Source: Kryptolebias marmoratus
Lineage: Eukaryota; Chordata; Actinopteri; Cyprinodontiformes; Rivulidae
DNA: 64,000 nt
Direction: 5' to 3'
Assembly: GCF_001649575.2 (NCBI RefSeq)
Contig: NC_051448.1
Coordinates: 14,292,405-14,356,404 of the forward strand
The translations under genes and the position numbers were made by a program. Below, piece after piece: positions 21,540 through 33,065 of the stretch. Position 1 is the stretch's first letter. Each line of letters begins with the position of its first letter. Under the pieces are notes generated by a model. That model was given only the letters and a program-made list of their open reading frames with translations. It had not been told where the DNA came from and made no database searches.

Positions 21540-22324
21540 GAATATTCCATTTTGAGACTGCTTTGATTTAACTTAATTCTTCATAACAGATTTTAAGAAA
21601 GTTAAATGAAAATAACAAATCAAAATCCACCACATGCAGTGACGGCAGAAAATTTCCCAAAATGAACATCACCCAGCTGATTCTCTCAGATGACCGTACT
21701 CTCGTTAATCCCCCAAGCAGCAGGATGTCACACAGGACACCTCTCAGAGGCGTCCTGCACATGTTGTCACTTAGTTCAGGTAAACTGCTGATGACTCATC
21801 TGCCACATTTGATTTTTCCTTTGTTTCTCCTTCTGCAACCCCACTCCTGACGTCACTCCATCCCTGGAAGGTTAACTCTGTCATTGAAAGGTTACGGGAT
21901 CATGGGGACGTATTTAACTGGCGTCACATGTTGATGGGATGACACAATTTAGTCACACTAAAGTCCTGTGAAGAACAAGGACAATGAGAAATGTGTCCTT
22001 CATGGAGACAAAGGAGAAAGGATGTCGACAACGAGGAACGGCTCCATTAGAGCATCCTAATAGGCGACCGATGGCTCGGAAATTGAATCAATTAGGAAGA
22101 AGGGGTCAGAGGAAATGACCTCGGGGTCAGTGAACCCCACCTTTTAACAACAGGAAGGGCTCTGTCACAATGCTGACCGCTGAACTGGCAACAAGCTTTT
22201 CTGAAATCTCTTGAAAGATACAGATCCTAATGAGAACCATGTCTGTGTGAACAAAAATTCCTACAGCTTAAATTTACAGATACTGAGCAAAAATTTGGTC
22301 TGGTAGGAGGTGATCATCAACCCC
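21540..22324. other. Intergenic region, with a family A fragment at its right end
   Basis: No gene. The stretch 22250-22320 (TTACAGATACTGAGCAAAAATT, trimmed here) is a reverse fragment of family A, the remains of a paired module. Confidence 0.5.
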
Positions 22325-22705
22325 AAGCAAAATATATCATGAACCACGAAACAGATTTCAATGAAACCGTCTCAAAGCAAACATTGGATGTTCATCGACA
22401 AGTGATTAACGTTTGGAGTCAACCCAATTTAAGGTGGCTCCCACAGCTAATCAACATTAGTCAACACATAAAGGACTTTGTCTCAGTGAATTTTACACAT
22501 ACTGAGCTTAAGTTTGTGGTGGTAGTAGCTGAGAGTCATACCCAACACATGCTGCTCAGAAATCTTGAAAGCTCTTGTGATATTGGGAAATGGTCCGTAA
22601 TGTTGTTTTTAAAGTTTAAACTTTACATTTCTCCACATAAGATGATGATCTTAGCTTAAATCTCTGGCTCGAAAGGCGGCGGCCGATATACATTCTCTTA
22701 AGGAA
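22325..22705 (-). repeat. Family A repeat, reverse orientation, near-complete module 1
   Basis: Reads ATCATGAACCACGAAACAGA, GGAGTCAACCCAATTTAAGG, GTAGCTGAGAGTCATACCCA, then CTCTGGCTCGAAAGGCGGCG and ends at the 5' palindrome relic TTCTCTTAAGGAATC. A preceding fragment makes it part of a pair. Confidence 0.85.
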
Positions 22706-23517
22706 TCACTGTTTGTTAATTAAGAAAGGCAATTGTGAGATAAACGCCTCTGGTAAAAGTTTGAAACCATGTTGTAGGAAGTCATCTTTGCTTCAGTTTG
22801 CACCTCATGTTGTTTTGTGTGTGAGGCAATGCAGGTTCTTGCTTCACTGCATCTTTTTTTTTAAAGCTGTCGGTTCGAAAAAAAACAATTTCCCACTGGC
22901 AGAGAGGATCTCTGGCTGAGCGTTTGGACGCTGAGCAAACATCAGAAACCCCCCCCCCCCTTACACACACACACACACACCCCACACGCAAGAGGGCAAA
23001 CGTTTCCCTGATTGAGGCTGAGTGGCCCAGAGAGGAGCTGAGGAGCAGAGGATGAGCTAAAGGAAGCGTGTGTGAGGAAAACTCCTGAGCTGGAGGATGA
23101 CAGCAACGATATTTCTGTTTATCTGAGGAGACGGTTGCGGGGTATTTTTGGACGGCTGCTGTTTTTTCCTCCGTAAATTCCAGGTTCCGGCTGTTTTTCC
23201 TTCTCCTTGTTCCCAGCCTGTGAATGCAGAGCCGCTTCCTCTCCCTGCTTCCTATTCTGAGCCTCTGATTGCACGGTGGGGGTGGCTTTAGTGTATATAC
23301 AAGAGTGTGTGCGTGTGTGTGCGTGCTGCAAACCAGGAGGGAGGAATGTTGCAGTATGCATTATTGTTTTTATTATTTTTGTCAGACGATTTGAACTAAT
23401 CACAGCGTGTGGAGGGTGTGGAGGATGTAACCATTAAAGAGATCAGCTTGTCAACTTTTCCCCAAGTGCTGCTTTTCTCTGATCCAGCTGGTGATGGGAG
23501 GTGCGAGCGTGTGTGTG

Positions 23518-23562
<45 letters not shown>

Positions 23563-24439
23563 ACTCCATGCCCCACACGCTCCTCTCAGCGAGGAACAGA
23601 CAGATGGATCTTTCCTTTGGCCGATGTTGTGTGAGTCTGGCTTCTGATCTAACGCTTCTGCTGCAGGCCAAATTACTCTGCATCTTTCAGCGTAAAATGC
23701 ACCCACTTTTAATTAAACTGCACCCAAAAGATAAAAAAACCCCAAAACAAAACAAAACAAAAAAAATGCAAAATCAGTGTTTGGATCCAAGCTAAATGTT
23801 ATATAATCAAATGTCTTTATGGTGCATTTAAGCGTGCCAAGCAGAGTCCTAAACAATATGGGGAAACTGTTGCTTTAGACTGTTCTGGTGTGGCTCAGAT
23901 TTTACATTTCTTATCGTAAAACATTTAGTTTGACACCTTGGACCGCGAGGCTGGCTGATTATCTGCTCAAATTCCTCATGTGGGTTTGTATAAAACTCAC
24001 TTTTGGATAAGTTAGAAAGAAGAAGGCCAAATGCCTGTATTTGTTTCCAAAAAATGTTAATGGGTTTTTCTGTTCGCACATGTTTACAAATCTGAATCTG
24101 ATACTTCATGTGGGTTTTGTAACGTGACCCCGGAGTTGGTTTGGTAGATGTTCTAGAAAGCACTAAAAGGTAATAAAATGCCCGACGGACGCTGATGTTT
24201 TGTCCAGAATTGAGCATGTTTTGAATGTTTTCAGCGTGCGCTTGTTCTCTCTGTGTCTTACTTTTTTAAAGTATATAAACAAGGAGTGATAGATTTCTTC
24301 TTTGCTCGTGACTCACGCTGAGCACAAAGGACAAAATACAGCAGAATCTATGTTTGAGCTGCAGGGAAATAAACCTGATTACCAGTCACTAAACAAAGGA
24401 CAACAACATAGAAGTGAGAAGTGACCTTGAGAGTGAGTT
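22706..24439. other. Intergenic region with simple repeats, no supported gene
   Basis: Contains a C10/(AC)n run at 22950-22982 and a GT array at 23521-23561. The open frames here are driven by the simple repeats. Confidence 0.5.
23521..23561. repeat. (GT)n microsatellite
   Basis: About 20 uninterrupted GT units. Confidence 0.95.
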
Positions 24440-24610
24440 TTTAGAACTTAAAACTGGAGTTAGAGCTGTGTTTTTTATAATTGTTTGTCCTTGAAGTGAC
24501 AGAGCAGCTCTTAGGAAGTGGGGTTCTGTGGGCAAGGTTATGAACAGTTATTATCTTACCTGTTGTAGATAGCTCTTTGCGTAATCTTGGTTTATTGTCT
24601 GTCTCTGAAG
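24440..24610 (+). repeat. Family B repeat copy
   Basis: Shares GACAGAGCAGCTCTTAGGAA, GGTTATGAACAGTTATTATC and CCTGTTGTAGATAGCTCTTT with other copies. Abuts a reverse family A copy. Confidence 0.65.
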
Positions 24611-24614
24611 ATTT

Positions 24615-24990
24615 GTATGTCTGTTCATTAGCAAAATACCCCATGAACCACTGGATGGATTTTAGTGAAACCTTCGTGAGGTAATCATTGGGCGTGCATC
24701 TACAACTGAATAGCTTTCGGAGTCAATCCGATTCAAGATGGCCACCACAGCTCATCAACACTAGGCAACAAAACATTGGTGTAACTCAGTCATTTTAACA
24801 CATACCAAGGTGAATCTGATGTGGTAGTAGCTGAGAGTCATTCCTAACACATACTTGAAATATTTATCTCGTGAGACCGTGTGTACCCTTACTTTCAAGG
24901 TTTGACCAAAACCGCATTTCTTAACATAAAATAGTCTTAGTCTAAAACGCTGGCATAAAAAATGGGCTTTATCAAGGGAATGCTAGAAAT
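24615..24990 (-). repeat. Family A repeat, reverse orientation, single copy
   Basis: Shows CCATGAACCACTGGATGGAT, CATCTACAACTGAATAGC, GGTAGTAGCTGAGAGTCATT, GCTGGCATAAAA and the end AAGGGAATGCT. Confidence 0.8.
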
Positions 24991-25274
24991 AAATTGTTTA
25001 TTTTTCCATTACAGTTGACTTTATTTATAGCAGGTGGCAAAAGGTCACAGAGAAAGACACAAGATGAGTGTTACTGTGTCTGTGTCCTCTAGATGAACAG
25101 CCAGAGTGTTGACACAAAAACAAAGGCCCACTGCAGGCCGTTCCTCTGCTCATTTCACAACAGGTCATTTACACCACTGGCATATTGAATGTCTTTTTTC
25201 TGTTTGCAGTTTACACTTTTAAGACAGGCAGTCTACTAAATGTCAATTGTAAACACGCTAACAAGTAATGGTCT

Positions 25275-25665
25275 AGCCTTGCTTGAAGGAATGCGAACCT
25301 CCTGCCACCTTTCATACCAGAGTTTTAGATTACGATCGTCTTTTCTTGAGAAATGACAGCTATTTTTAGTCTAACCTTGAAAATAACATTATGTCTTCGA
25401 AAAATCTTGTTAGTGCTTGTAGTATGTGTTGTGAATGACTCTCAGCTACAACCACACCAGGTTTTAACTCAGCGTCTGTACAATTCACTGAGGTAGAGCC
25501 AGTTTCGTGTAGGCTAATGTCAGTCAGCTGTGGCGACCATCTTGAATCGAGTTGACTCCAAAAGTTAATCGGCTGTAGATGCACATCCAGTGATAACTTT
25601 GTGAGCGTTTCATTGAAATCCACAGAGTGGTTCATAAGATATTTTGCTAACAGACAGATTTTATT
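25275..25665 (+). repeat. Family A repeat, module 1 of a pair
   Basis: Starts AAGGAATGCGAACCTCCTGC, CTTTCATACCAGAGTTTTAG, holds CTCAGCTACAACCACACCAG and ends GATATTTTGCTAACAGACAG. Runs into module 2 through TTTTATTCCAAAAGTTAGTG. Confidence 0.85.
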
Positions 25666-25955
25666 CCAAAAGTTAGTGGCAAAGTTGTAAACACAAATCT
25701 TGTTAGATCTGTTAGCACTCAGAGTATTAGTTGCACATCAGTCTCAGCTACTACTGCAACAAATTCAAGCTTAATATCTTTAAAATTGACTGAGTTATGG
25801 CCATTTTTATGTTTGCTAAGATTACTGTGCTGTAGCGGCCATCTTGAATCGGAATGACTCCAGTAGTTTATCAGTCTTAGATGTGCCTCCATTGTGTATT
25901 TTCTGAGAGTTTCAATAAAATTTGTGATTCGTGAGATATTTTGCAACATTTTAAT
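25666..25955 (+). repeat. Family A repeat, module 2 of a pair
   Basis: After the junction GGCAAAGTTGTAAACACAAA it repeats TCAGCTACTACTGCAACAAA, GGCCATCTTGAATCGG and GTGAGATATTTTGCAAC. Confidence 0.8.
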
Positions 25956-26567
25956 GACTTCACAGTAAAAAAAAAAAAAAAATTTGAACTCTATTATTTT
26001 ATTTTATTGTTATGTCAGAGGGTTTCATGCGGACAGATTAATCAGATTTAAACTTAGACCGAAACGCCCCATCGGAGATTTTAGCTGAGGATAAACGATG
26101 TAAACAACACAACAGTGTTTCCCCAGTTCTGCTTTTGCTTTCATTTCGTGCTCAAGTTTAGGAGAAACATGTAAAACTCCTGGATTTATCTTCCTCAGGT
26201 ATCTGACCCAGTAAATCTTGTGTTTTGTGCTGTTTGTCTGGTTCCTCTCAGGGACTTTCAGAACCACTTGAGCCTGCCGCCGAGCATTTTGAATTCTTTC
26301 ATTCCAGTTTTATCAAGACGGGAGATAAAACTAACATTTGCTTGGGATTATGAAAAATGTCTTCTCTCCCGGCAGGCGAGCGCTTTCGGCCCCTAAACTT
26401 ATATCCTTATCCGTTTTCCCTATCGGCCAGAAGTCTGGAATTTCCAGCTGAAACCAAATGGGATAAGGGTGGCGTTGTCTCTGTTTAGACTATAAATGTT
26501 TATCTGGAATACATTTCGGAGTGTAGCAAAACACGGATCTCTGCGCGAGTGTGTCGGTGTGAGTTTT
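25956..26567. other. Intergenic region without a supported gene
   Basis: Holds an A-run at 25967-25982. Nothing else recognised. Confidence 0.4.
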
Positions 26568-26927
26568 ATGATCGCCCGCCGCCCAAAAGTAGAAGGCGGG
26601 GGATAATGTTTTTGCCCATGCCTGTCTGTTAGCAGTTCATATCTCGTGAACCACTGGGTGGATTTTAATGAAACATTCAGGAAATTGTTGTTGGATGTTA
26701 ATCTACAACTGATTACCTTTTGGAGCCAACCCAACTCAAGATGGCCGCCAAAGTCAACTGACCTTAGAAAACAGAAAAATGCCTGGATTTCAGTCAATTT
26801 TACAAATATTGAGCTAAAATTTGATGTGGTTGTAGCTGATAGTCAGTCACAACACATATACAAAAAGCTACTTATTTAGCAAAACCTTTGATTAAAAATT
26901 TAGCATTAACTGTTGGTATAAACCTTA
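26568..26927 (-). repeat. Family A repeat, module 2 of a reverse pair, with 3' stem-loop
   Basis: Starts with the GC-rich hairpin arms ATCGCCCGCC (26571-26580) and GGCGGGGGAT (26595-26604), then GATAATGTTTTTGCCC, GTGAACCACTGGGTGGATTT, CCAACCCAACTCAAGATGGC and GTTGTAGCTGATAGTCAG. This gives the family's 3' end. Confidence 0.85.
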
Positions 26928-27310
26928 TTTGTCTGTTAGCAAAATCTTGAATGAATCACTGCATGTATTTTAATGAAACTTTCACAAAATAACCACTGAA
27001 TGTACATCTACAACTGAACCCAATTCCAGATGCCTGCCACAGATAATCAACACTAGCCAACACAACAATGGCTATAATTCAGTTAATTTCACAGATACTT
27101 TGCAACAATTTGACGTGGTAGTAGCTGAGAGTCATCTACAACACATACTCTGAGTGTAACATCTTCTGTTCTTGCATGAGACTGTGCATAATGTTTTTTT
27201 TCCCAAGGTTTGACTAAAATGGCTGCAACTCTTCTCAACATAAGATGATTTTAGTCTAAAGCTCTGGCATGAAAGTCAGCGGGAGATATGCATTCCTCCA
27301 AGCAATACTT
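26928..27310 (-). repeat. Family A repeat, module 1 of a reverse pair
   Basis: Shows TTGTCTGTTAGCAAAATCTT, GTAGTAGCTGAGAGTCATCT, CTCTGGCATGAAAGTCAGCG and the 5' end GATATGCATTCCTCCAAGCA. Confidence 0.85.
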
Positions 27311-30300
27311 GGCTTTAATATGCATAGTTCTATATAAGCAAGCTAAAATAGCAGATAAGCACGTCTTCCAGGTTAGAAGTGGATGAACAGGCCGCTCATC
27401 ACGGCTGCAGTTTGTTTTACAGACACAGAAGGAATTTGTCTTTTCCTGGACCCATGCATCAATATGGCAGATGTTTCCTAAAGGATGGATCACAAAGCCT
27501 TTCAAACGGATTCACAAACTACCTTAATTGCTGTTTGTTTTGTCTCCCTCCAACCCACCCCGCTCGCCCCCGCCCCCCTCTCTTCTCTCTGTCTTGCGTC
27601 AGACATCTGAGGAGAGTTTTCAAGAACAAAAACAGAATTCATTTTGCCGCTGTAAAATTGGCTCTCGGACACACGGTTGGGGACGAGGTATTGTTTCCCT
27701 GCTTTCATCCGTCCACATTTGATCTCTGCTTCAACCCGCGGTCCGAAAATGTGCTCAGGCTGCTCGAGCAAACCCAATTACAAGCCACATACATGATAGT
27801 TATGGTGTTTTTCCATGCCCTAAATGGGTATTGGGCGCTGATAGGATATCAAGCACACCTAAGTGCTTCCCTTTCCTTTCTCTCTTTATTTTCTTTCCTT
27901 TTCTCATCGGCCTCTGACTCTCTATCAGGCCGCTCGCACATGCTTCGTGTCACGTCCTGTAGTGAACAACAAGTCTATCTCCCCTGGAAGGCACGATGAT
28001 CCATGCCATAGATCAGTCCTCGAAATGTGCAGAGAACTGATTTAAAGCTCGGCGAAAGATTTATTGTGGACATTTTTTTTTTTTTAAGAAAAGACCATGA
28101 TTAGACATGCCCGATCGCTCTACCCTTCGTGTTTCCTCAATTTTAACCCTTCTCTTTTCATATTTCTGTCCTTTCGGGCACACTTAGATTTTCCTTTATT
28201 CCCCCCCCCCTGAACTTTCCCAACCTTCATTCAGCTGAACTGAAACCCATCAAAATATGTGAAACTAACTTAATGTCAAACTCATTCGGAGTGTTTATTG
28301 ACCAGCAGCCATCTTTCAGCCCTCATCAGCGTCACGTAGGTCAGTGTTTGTTGATGTTGTCTTAGTAACAACATGGATTGCCAAGAGTCATTTGGCCACT
28401 GGTGAAAAGAATTTAAACCCTCAAACGATTTGGGGCAAAGCAGAAAATTCAGGAGTGTTCAGCTTTTTTATCTAGGCTTCTAAAATTTCTGCCATGCGAT
28501 GAAACACGAACAGACTCAAGGAATTAGACAAATTAAGTGGAATAAACAGAATTTTGTAGAATTTGTTAATAATTAAGTGTGTGCTCACTTAACAAACAAG
28601 AGTCTGTATTTTGCTATCTGCAGCTTCCTGTTTGTGTCATGTGACCTACGTGGGGTTCAAGTCTCACCCGCCTACACATCTCAGAGAGCCATGTTTAAGA
28701 TGTTCGCAACAGGGATCCAGTGATTAACACTGAATGCAAAGCTTAGAGAGATGGGTCTGCAATCTGCAGCTCAGGGGCTACATCAGGCTCTTCAGCCTCT
28801 CTGAAGGGGCTCCTTGTATATTTGACCAAACATGACATGGATCTGGTAATGTTTGTATTCAAACTGACTAGAAAAATGCGGTTTTAGCAGTTTTCCTTTC
28901 TAGGCTTTTTGCAGTATGTGCAGAACATTTCTCCAACAGATTCAATTAATAATACAAGTAGGCTGGGCTGCCTTTGGAATATTAATAATTATAAAAGCAC
29001 TGGTTACACAGCCTCCCATCATTCATTGAATATAGCTTAAGTTTTCACCAAAATGTGTTTAAAATGCAGCGATTCCTTTTGCTCTTAAGCTAGTAGTGCA
29101 TTAGGTCCCTCTTTGCTTTGTTAATGCAACCTTCAGTGAGTTTTCACTCCAAACCCATTAGAAAATTAAAGTTTTTCATCAAATTTGAGGCAAATTGATG
29201 AAAAAGCAAAAAGCAGCTTTCAACAGATTTTGGAAATTACAAGATTTTAAGGCATCAGAAAATTATGTTGGACTAACATACAGCAAGTGACTGAGAGAGA
29301 AAAACTGAAATATAGACCTGCCTCAAAAAACAACAAAACAAAACAAAACAAACATATTACAAAATTAAAAGAATGAGAGCTAACTTTAGCCAATCTCCTC
29401 AGCAAATTCTACATGAAAACACATCAACAGAAGTAAGATGTCAGTTTATCAAAGACTTTGGGGCAGTGTGTGTGGAATAAGGTATTCTGCGATAAAAAGG
29501 GTAAATCTACGCCTGTTTTAGGTGAAACGCTGCAGGGACACGGTTACAGCCGCAGTCGAAGCCAGTTAAAACCTCGAGTCGATGCAGGATGAAGGCTGCA
29601 GAACTTCCAGGAGCAAAAGGTTTTGGTCACTGTCAACAAAACAACAGATAGGGGAAACTGCAGCACCCTGAGCATCGTTATTGTGATGTCAGGACACACT
29701 TAACTAAGACTAATGTAAACTATTTACAACTTAGGAAATGTAGATAAAATTTGCATGAAGAGTTTTGAACTTTATTTCACAAAATGAAAGAACTGTTCAT
29801 TTACTCTAGCATGAAACACATGTGAAGTGCCTTATTTAACAAAAAGACTACATTTATTTTTGGTACAAATGACTTCAAGCACTTTATTAAATCACAGAAT
29901 GTTCTGTTGAACCGAAACCCGCTATTGCTGTATTTTTGTTAAAATACATCAAAATTGGAAGATTTTCCAGTTGAATTGTTTAGATTTTATCTTATCCACC
30001 GAATAATTAGACACTTTTGAGGAACAAAATGTGATTACACCACAAAACACGAAATGTATATAAATAAAATAATAAGAATGAAACAAAAAAAGGAAAAACA
30101 AAATAAATCAGATTTCAGGGCCCGAACAGGGAAAAGTTTGCATTGCCTAAAACAACTCAAATTCCAAAATCTCCTATTAGTTAAAACAATCTCTGTATTA
30201 GATATATGTTTTTTGAACAACATCCATGTTGCTGTGTGCAATTTTATACATACTGGCTTTAAGGTACTAAGGTTGACTGGTTTTCATCAAAGCTTAGAAA

Positions 30301-32610
30301 ACCCTGACTGCCGTCATGGTTGCTCATTTCTAATTGAGTTTTAAGCTATATAAAAATAACCCCGAAATTCATTATGCATCAAGAAATACTAGTCTTTCTT
30401 TAACAAGGAGTTTTAATGTCGATGCTCTAATTTCACAGCACTCAGACTGTGAAACGTGATCATGTAACAGACCTATAAGTTGGAACAGTTGGGATTTTGG
30501 ACTCAGGACAGTCTTGTAAAATAACCATAACTCTACAACAAACTGTCTTTTTATAGGAGTCTAAGGGAAGGGAGGATGGACTAAAAAGGATTTGAGGATG
30601 CTCAGTCAGGACGACCACAAATGTCATCACTAAAGAACAGTTTTGGTCGGAACTCTTTCTGCTGTGTGAACCGAATAAGCTCCATCCTGACTGGTATCTC
30701 TGTTTTACATCTCACAGGGAAAGGGAAAAATGACCTCATGTTGAAATGACTCAACATTTGTTTCAAGTAAGACCGGAGTGTCACGGATAATGAAATAATG
30801 AAGCATGTGACTACCCAGCATTGCAGGGAATCGAGGGGAAGAAATGAGCTCACGCGGACTAAAAAGTATCACAAAGAATGCGCTTAGTTAGTGTCATTCG
30901 GTCGCTTCCAGCCCCTCGGCCTCTCCGTGGCAGCCGTGATTCATGTGATTGAGAAGAGTGTGGGAGGGGAAGTGGAGTGGAAGGGGAGGAAGTGAGCCAG
31001 GAAGTTGGGGGGAAAAGCTGGTTTATCCACGAGGCCTGATAATGTCGACCCACAGGAAACTGCTGAGGAGGATTTTCCACGATGTCGCACAGGAGCCCTG
31101 GCACTAAAGTCGACGTGCACACACACATCGCCACTAATCCCACACAAATAGGGGCCACCCACTCAGGTCTTGTGTGTGTCCCCTAAGCTCAAACCTCCCC
31201 CCCAAAAAAACCTATCAATCAGTGCTTTTCAAACTGATCGGCAGATCTGTCCACAGGTTCTCTTTATCTGCTTTTCTGGCTGCACCTGCTGCAGTGGGGC
31301 ACCGTGCCAGCCGTCATCCCCGTGTTTCCATTGGCTGGCAGCTCTCAGCACCATGTTGTCCAGTCAACAAGATGAAAAGCAAGTGTGCACCTCAGCTTCA
31401 TCCGAATCTGACACCTGAATCTTAGGGATGCATCAGCTTCACAACAATGTTTGCTTTGACATCAAAACGCACCTTTCAGATGTGAGCTGCACACCAAGAG
31501 GAAGGTGTTTAAAAGGACCTCACCGTAGCTCTCATCTGCGCCAGCCTCAAAGACATGTTTGTCAATGTGTGTGTTGACCATGTTTGTCCCATGCTCGGAC
31601 AGGGAGGGGTCCTTGTTTTCCTTCTGCTCTTCCCTTTGGTTACACTGTTGTTTCCCAGCCCCTCCTGAATGCAACACATCCCATTAGAATGGCTTCTGCT
31701 GACACACACACACACACACACACAAACACAGACCCAGGAGGAAAATCAGTACTGAGAAGGCCTTGCTTCTTTTCCTATCGAGTGGTCGTTAGGAAAATGG
31801 AAAGGCAGTTCCATCAGCGGACTCCTGCTGCTAACGACATCTTTCGGCCTTCTGACTCTGTTCGGCTGCTGCAACTGTTTTTCTAACCAGCGGTAATGGT
31901 TCGACCACCAGCCGTTGTACATTTTCTCCTCATTAACATAGAGGGATGTTTTGGGAATTTATGACATTTAGAGGTTCCAGTTCCCCGCTCTTTCAACTTA
32001 TTGATATTTAATGTCAGGTTTGATGGATAGGACATTACTCCTTCCATTTCCCCATGTGCTGCTGTGCTCCTATTTTCAGCCTTTGGGGAATTTTTAATCA
32101 TCATTTGTATTTTATTTGAGCTGCGCTGATGTGGTGGCGGATCTGTCCACTGTTCGAGAGCCTCGACACTCTCAGGATGTCCTGCGGAGTAGTTCCCTCC
32201 CCCCCACCGTCGTATGAAAAAAGAGAAACACACGCAGAGACACAAACAGACATCAACATGTACACACATCTGAGTAACCCCCCCCCCCTTCTCAGAGCTC
32301 CTGTTCCTTATCTTAAGCGTGCAGGCAGCTGCTGTATGTGAAAACAGAGAAACAGACAAGTCTGTGTGCAAACGCCATTGTGTGTCAGGCAGCAGAGGAA
32401 TAGGTGTGAAGTACAGTCACTGAGGTTGCCTTTCAACTTCTCCTTCCCTCTGCTGCTGCGGACAGGAGCGGGAGGTGGGAGGGAGCAGCATTCACAGCTG
32501 CAGAGAAAAACGATGGATCTGTCTGCCACAGATGAAGGAAGGGTAATGAATCAACAAATGTCTGTTCTGATGAGCAGTCCCATAGCCTCAGTTCATCCAA
32601 TGTGCTAATA
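27311..32610. other. Intergenic region without a supported gene
   Basis: A 206-codon plus-strand frame (27379-27999) and a 162-codon minus-strand frame (31883-32371) have low-complexity stretches and no recognisable domain. C10 and T runs at 28072-28085 and 28201-28210; CA arrays near 31703-31722. A possible hAT fragment is listed separately. Confidence 0.45.
28745..28830 (+). mobile_element. Possible hAT-type transposon fragment
   Basis: GGGTCTGCAATCTGCAGCTC and TCAGGCTCTTCAGCCTCTCT resemble the TGCGGCTC…TGTGGCTCTTTAG arrangement of widespread vertebrate hAT-derived repeats. Short and decayed; from memory. Confidence 0.3.
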
Positions 32611-32627
32611 GTTGTTACTAAAATCCC

Positions 32628-33064
32628 GGCATTCCTTAAAGGTATGCATATCACCCAAAACCTTTCATGCCAGAGTTTTAAACTAAGATCTTATGTTGTG
32701 AAGTGACAAAGTTATAGCAATTTTGGTAAAACTAACATTGTGGGCAATCTCATACAATCTGTATGTGCTAGGAATGACTGTCAGCTACTACCACACCAAA
32801 TTGCAGCTCATTATTTGTACAATTGACTGAGTTATAGCTCTTTTTGTGTTGGCTAAGGTTGATTAGCATGGGCAGCTTTATTGACTCCAAAGCTCAATCA
32901 GTTGTAGAAGCACATCCAGTGACGATGTTCTGAGTGTTTTATTGAAATCTGTCCAGCGGTTCATGGAATATTTTGCTCACAGACAGGCAAATTTACACAC
33001 CCACACACAGACAGGCAAAAACCGTATTGCCTGCTTTTTGCCTTTCCCCTGCAGGCAATAATAA
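32628..33064 (+). repeat. Family A repeat, single copy with both ends preserved
   Basis: Starts at the palindrome GCATTCCTTAAAGGTATGC (32629-32647), then CCTTTCATGCCAGAGTTTTA, CAGCTACTACCACACCAAAT, CAGTTGTAGAAGCACATCCA and CGGTTCATGGAATATTTTGC. Ends in a stem-loop with arms TATTGCCTGC (33025-33034) and GCAGGCAATA (33051-33060). Best copy for defining the element's limits. Confidence 0.85.
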
Positions 33065-33065
33065 T

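Noticed and set aside
27379..27999. 206-codon plus-strand open frame
   Set aside because: Contains low-complexity Pro- and Ser/Phe-rich stretches and no known domain; probably open by chance.
31883..32371. 162-codon minus-strand frame
   Set aside because: Built on CA/C-run and ordinary non-coding sequence, with no domain.
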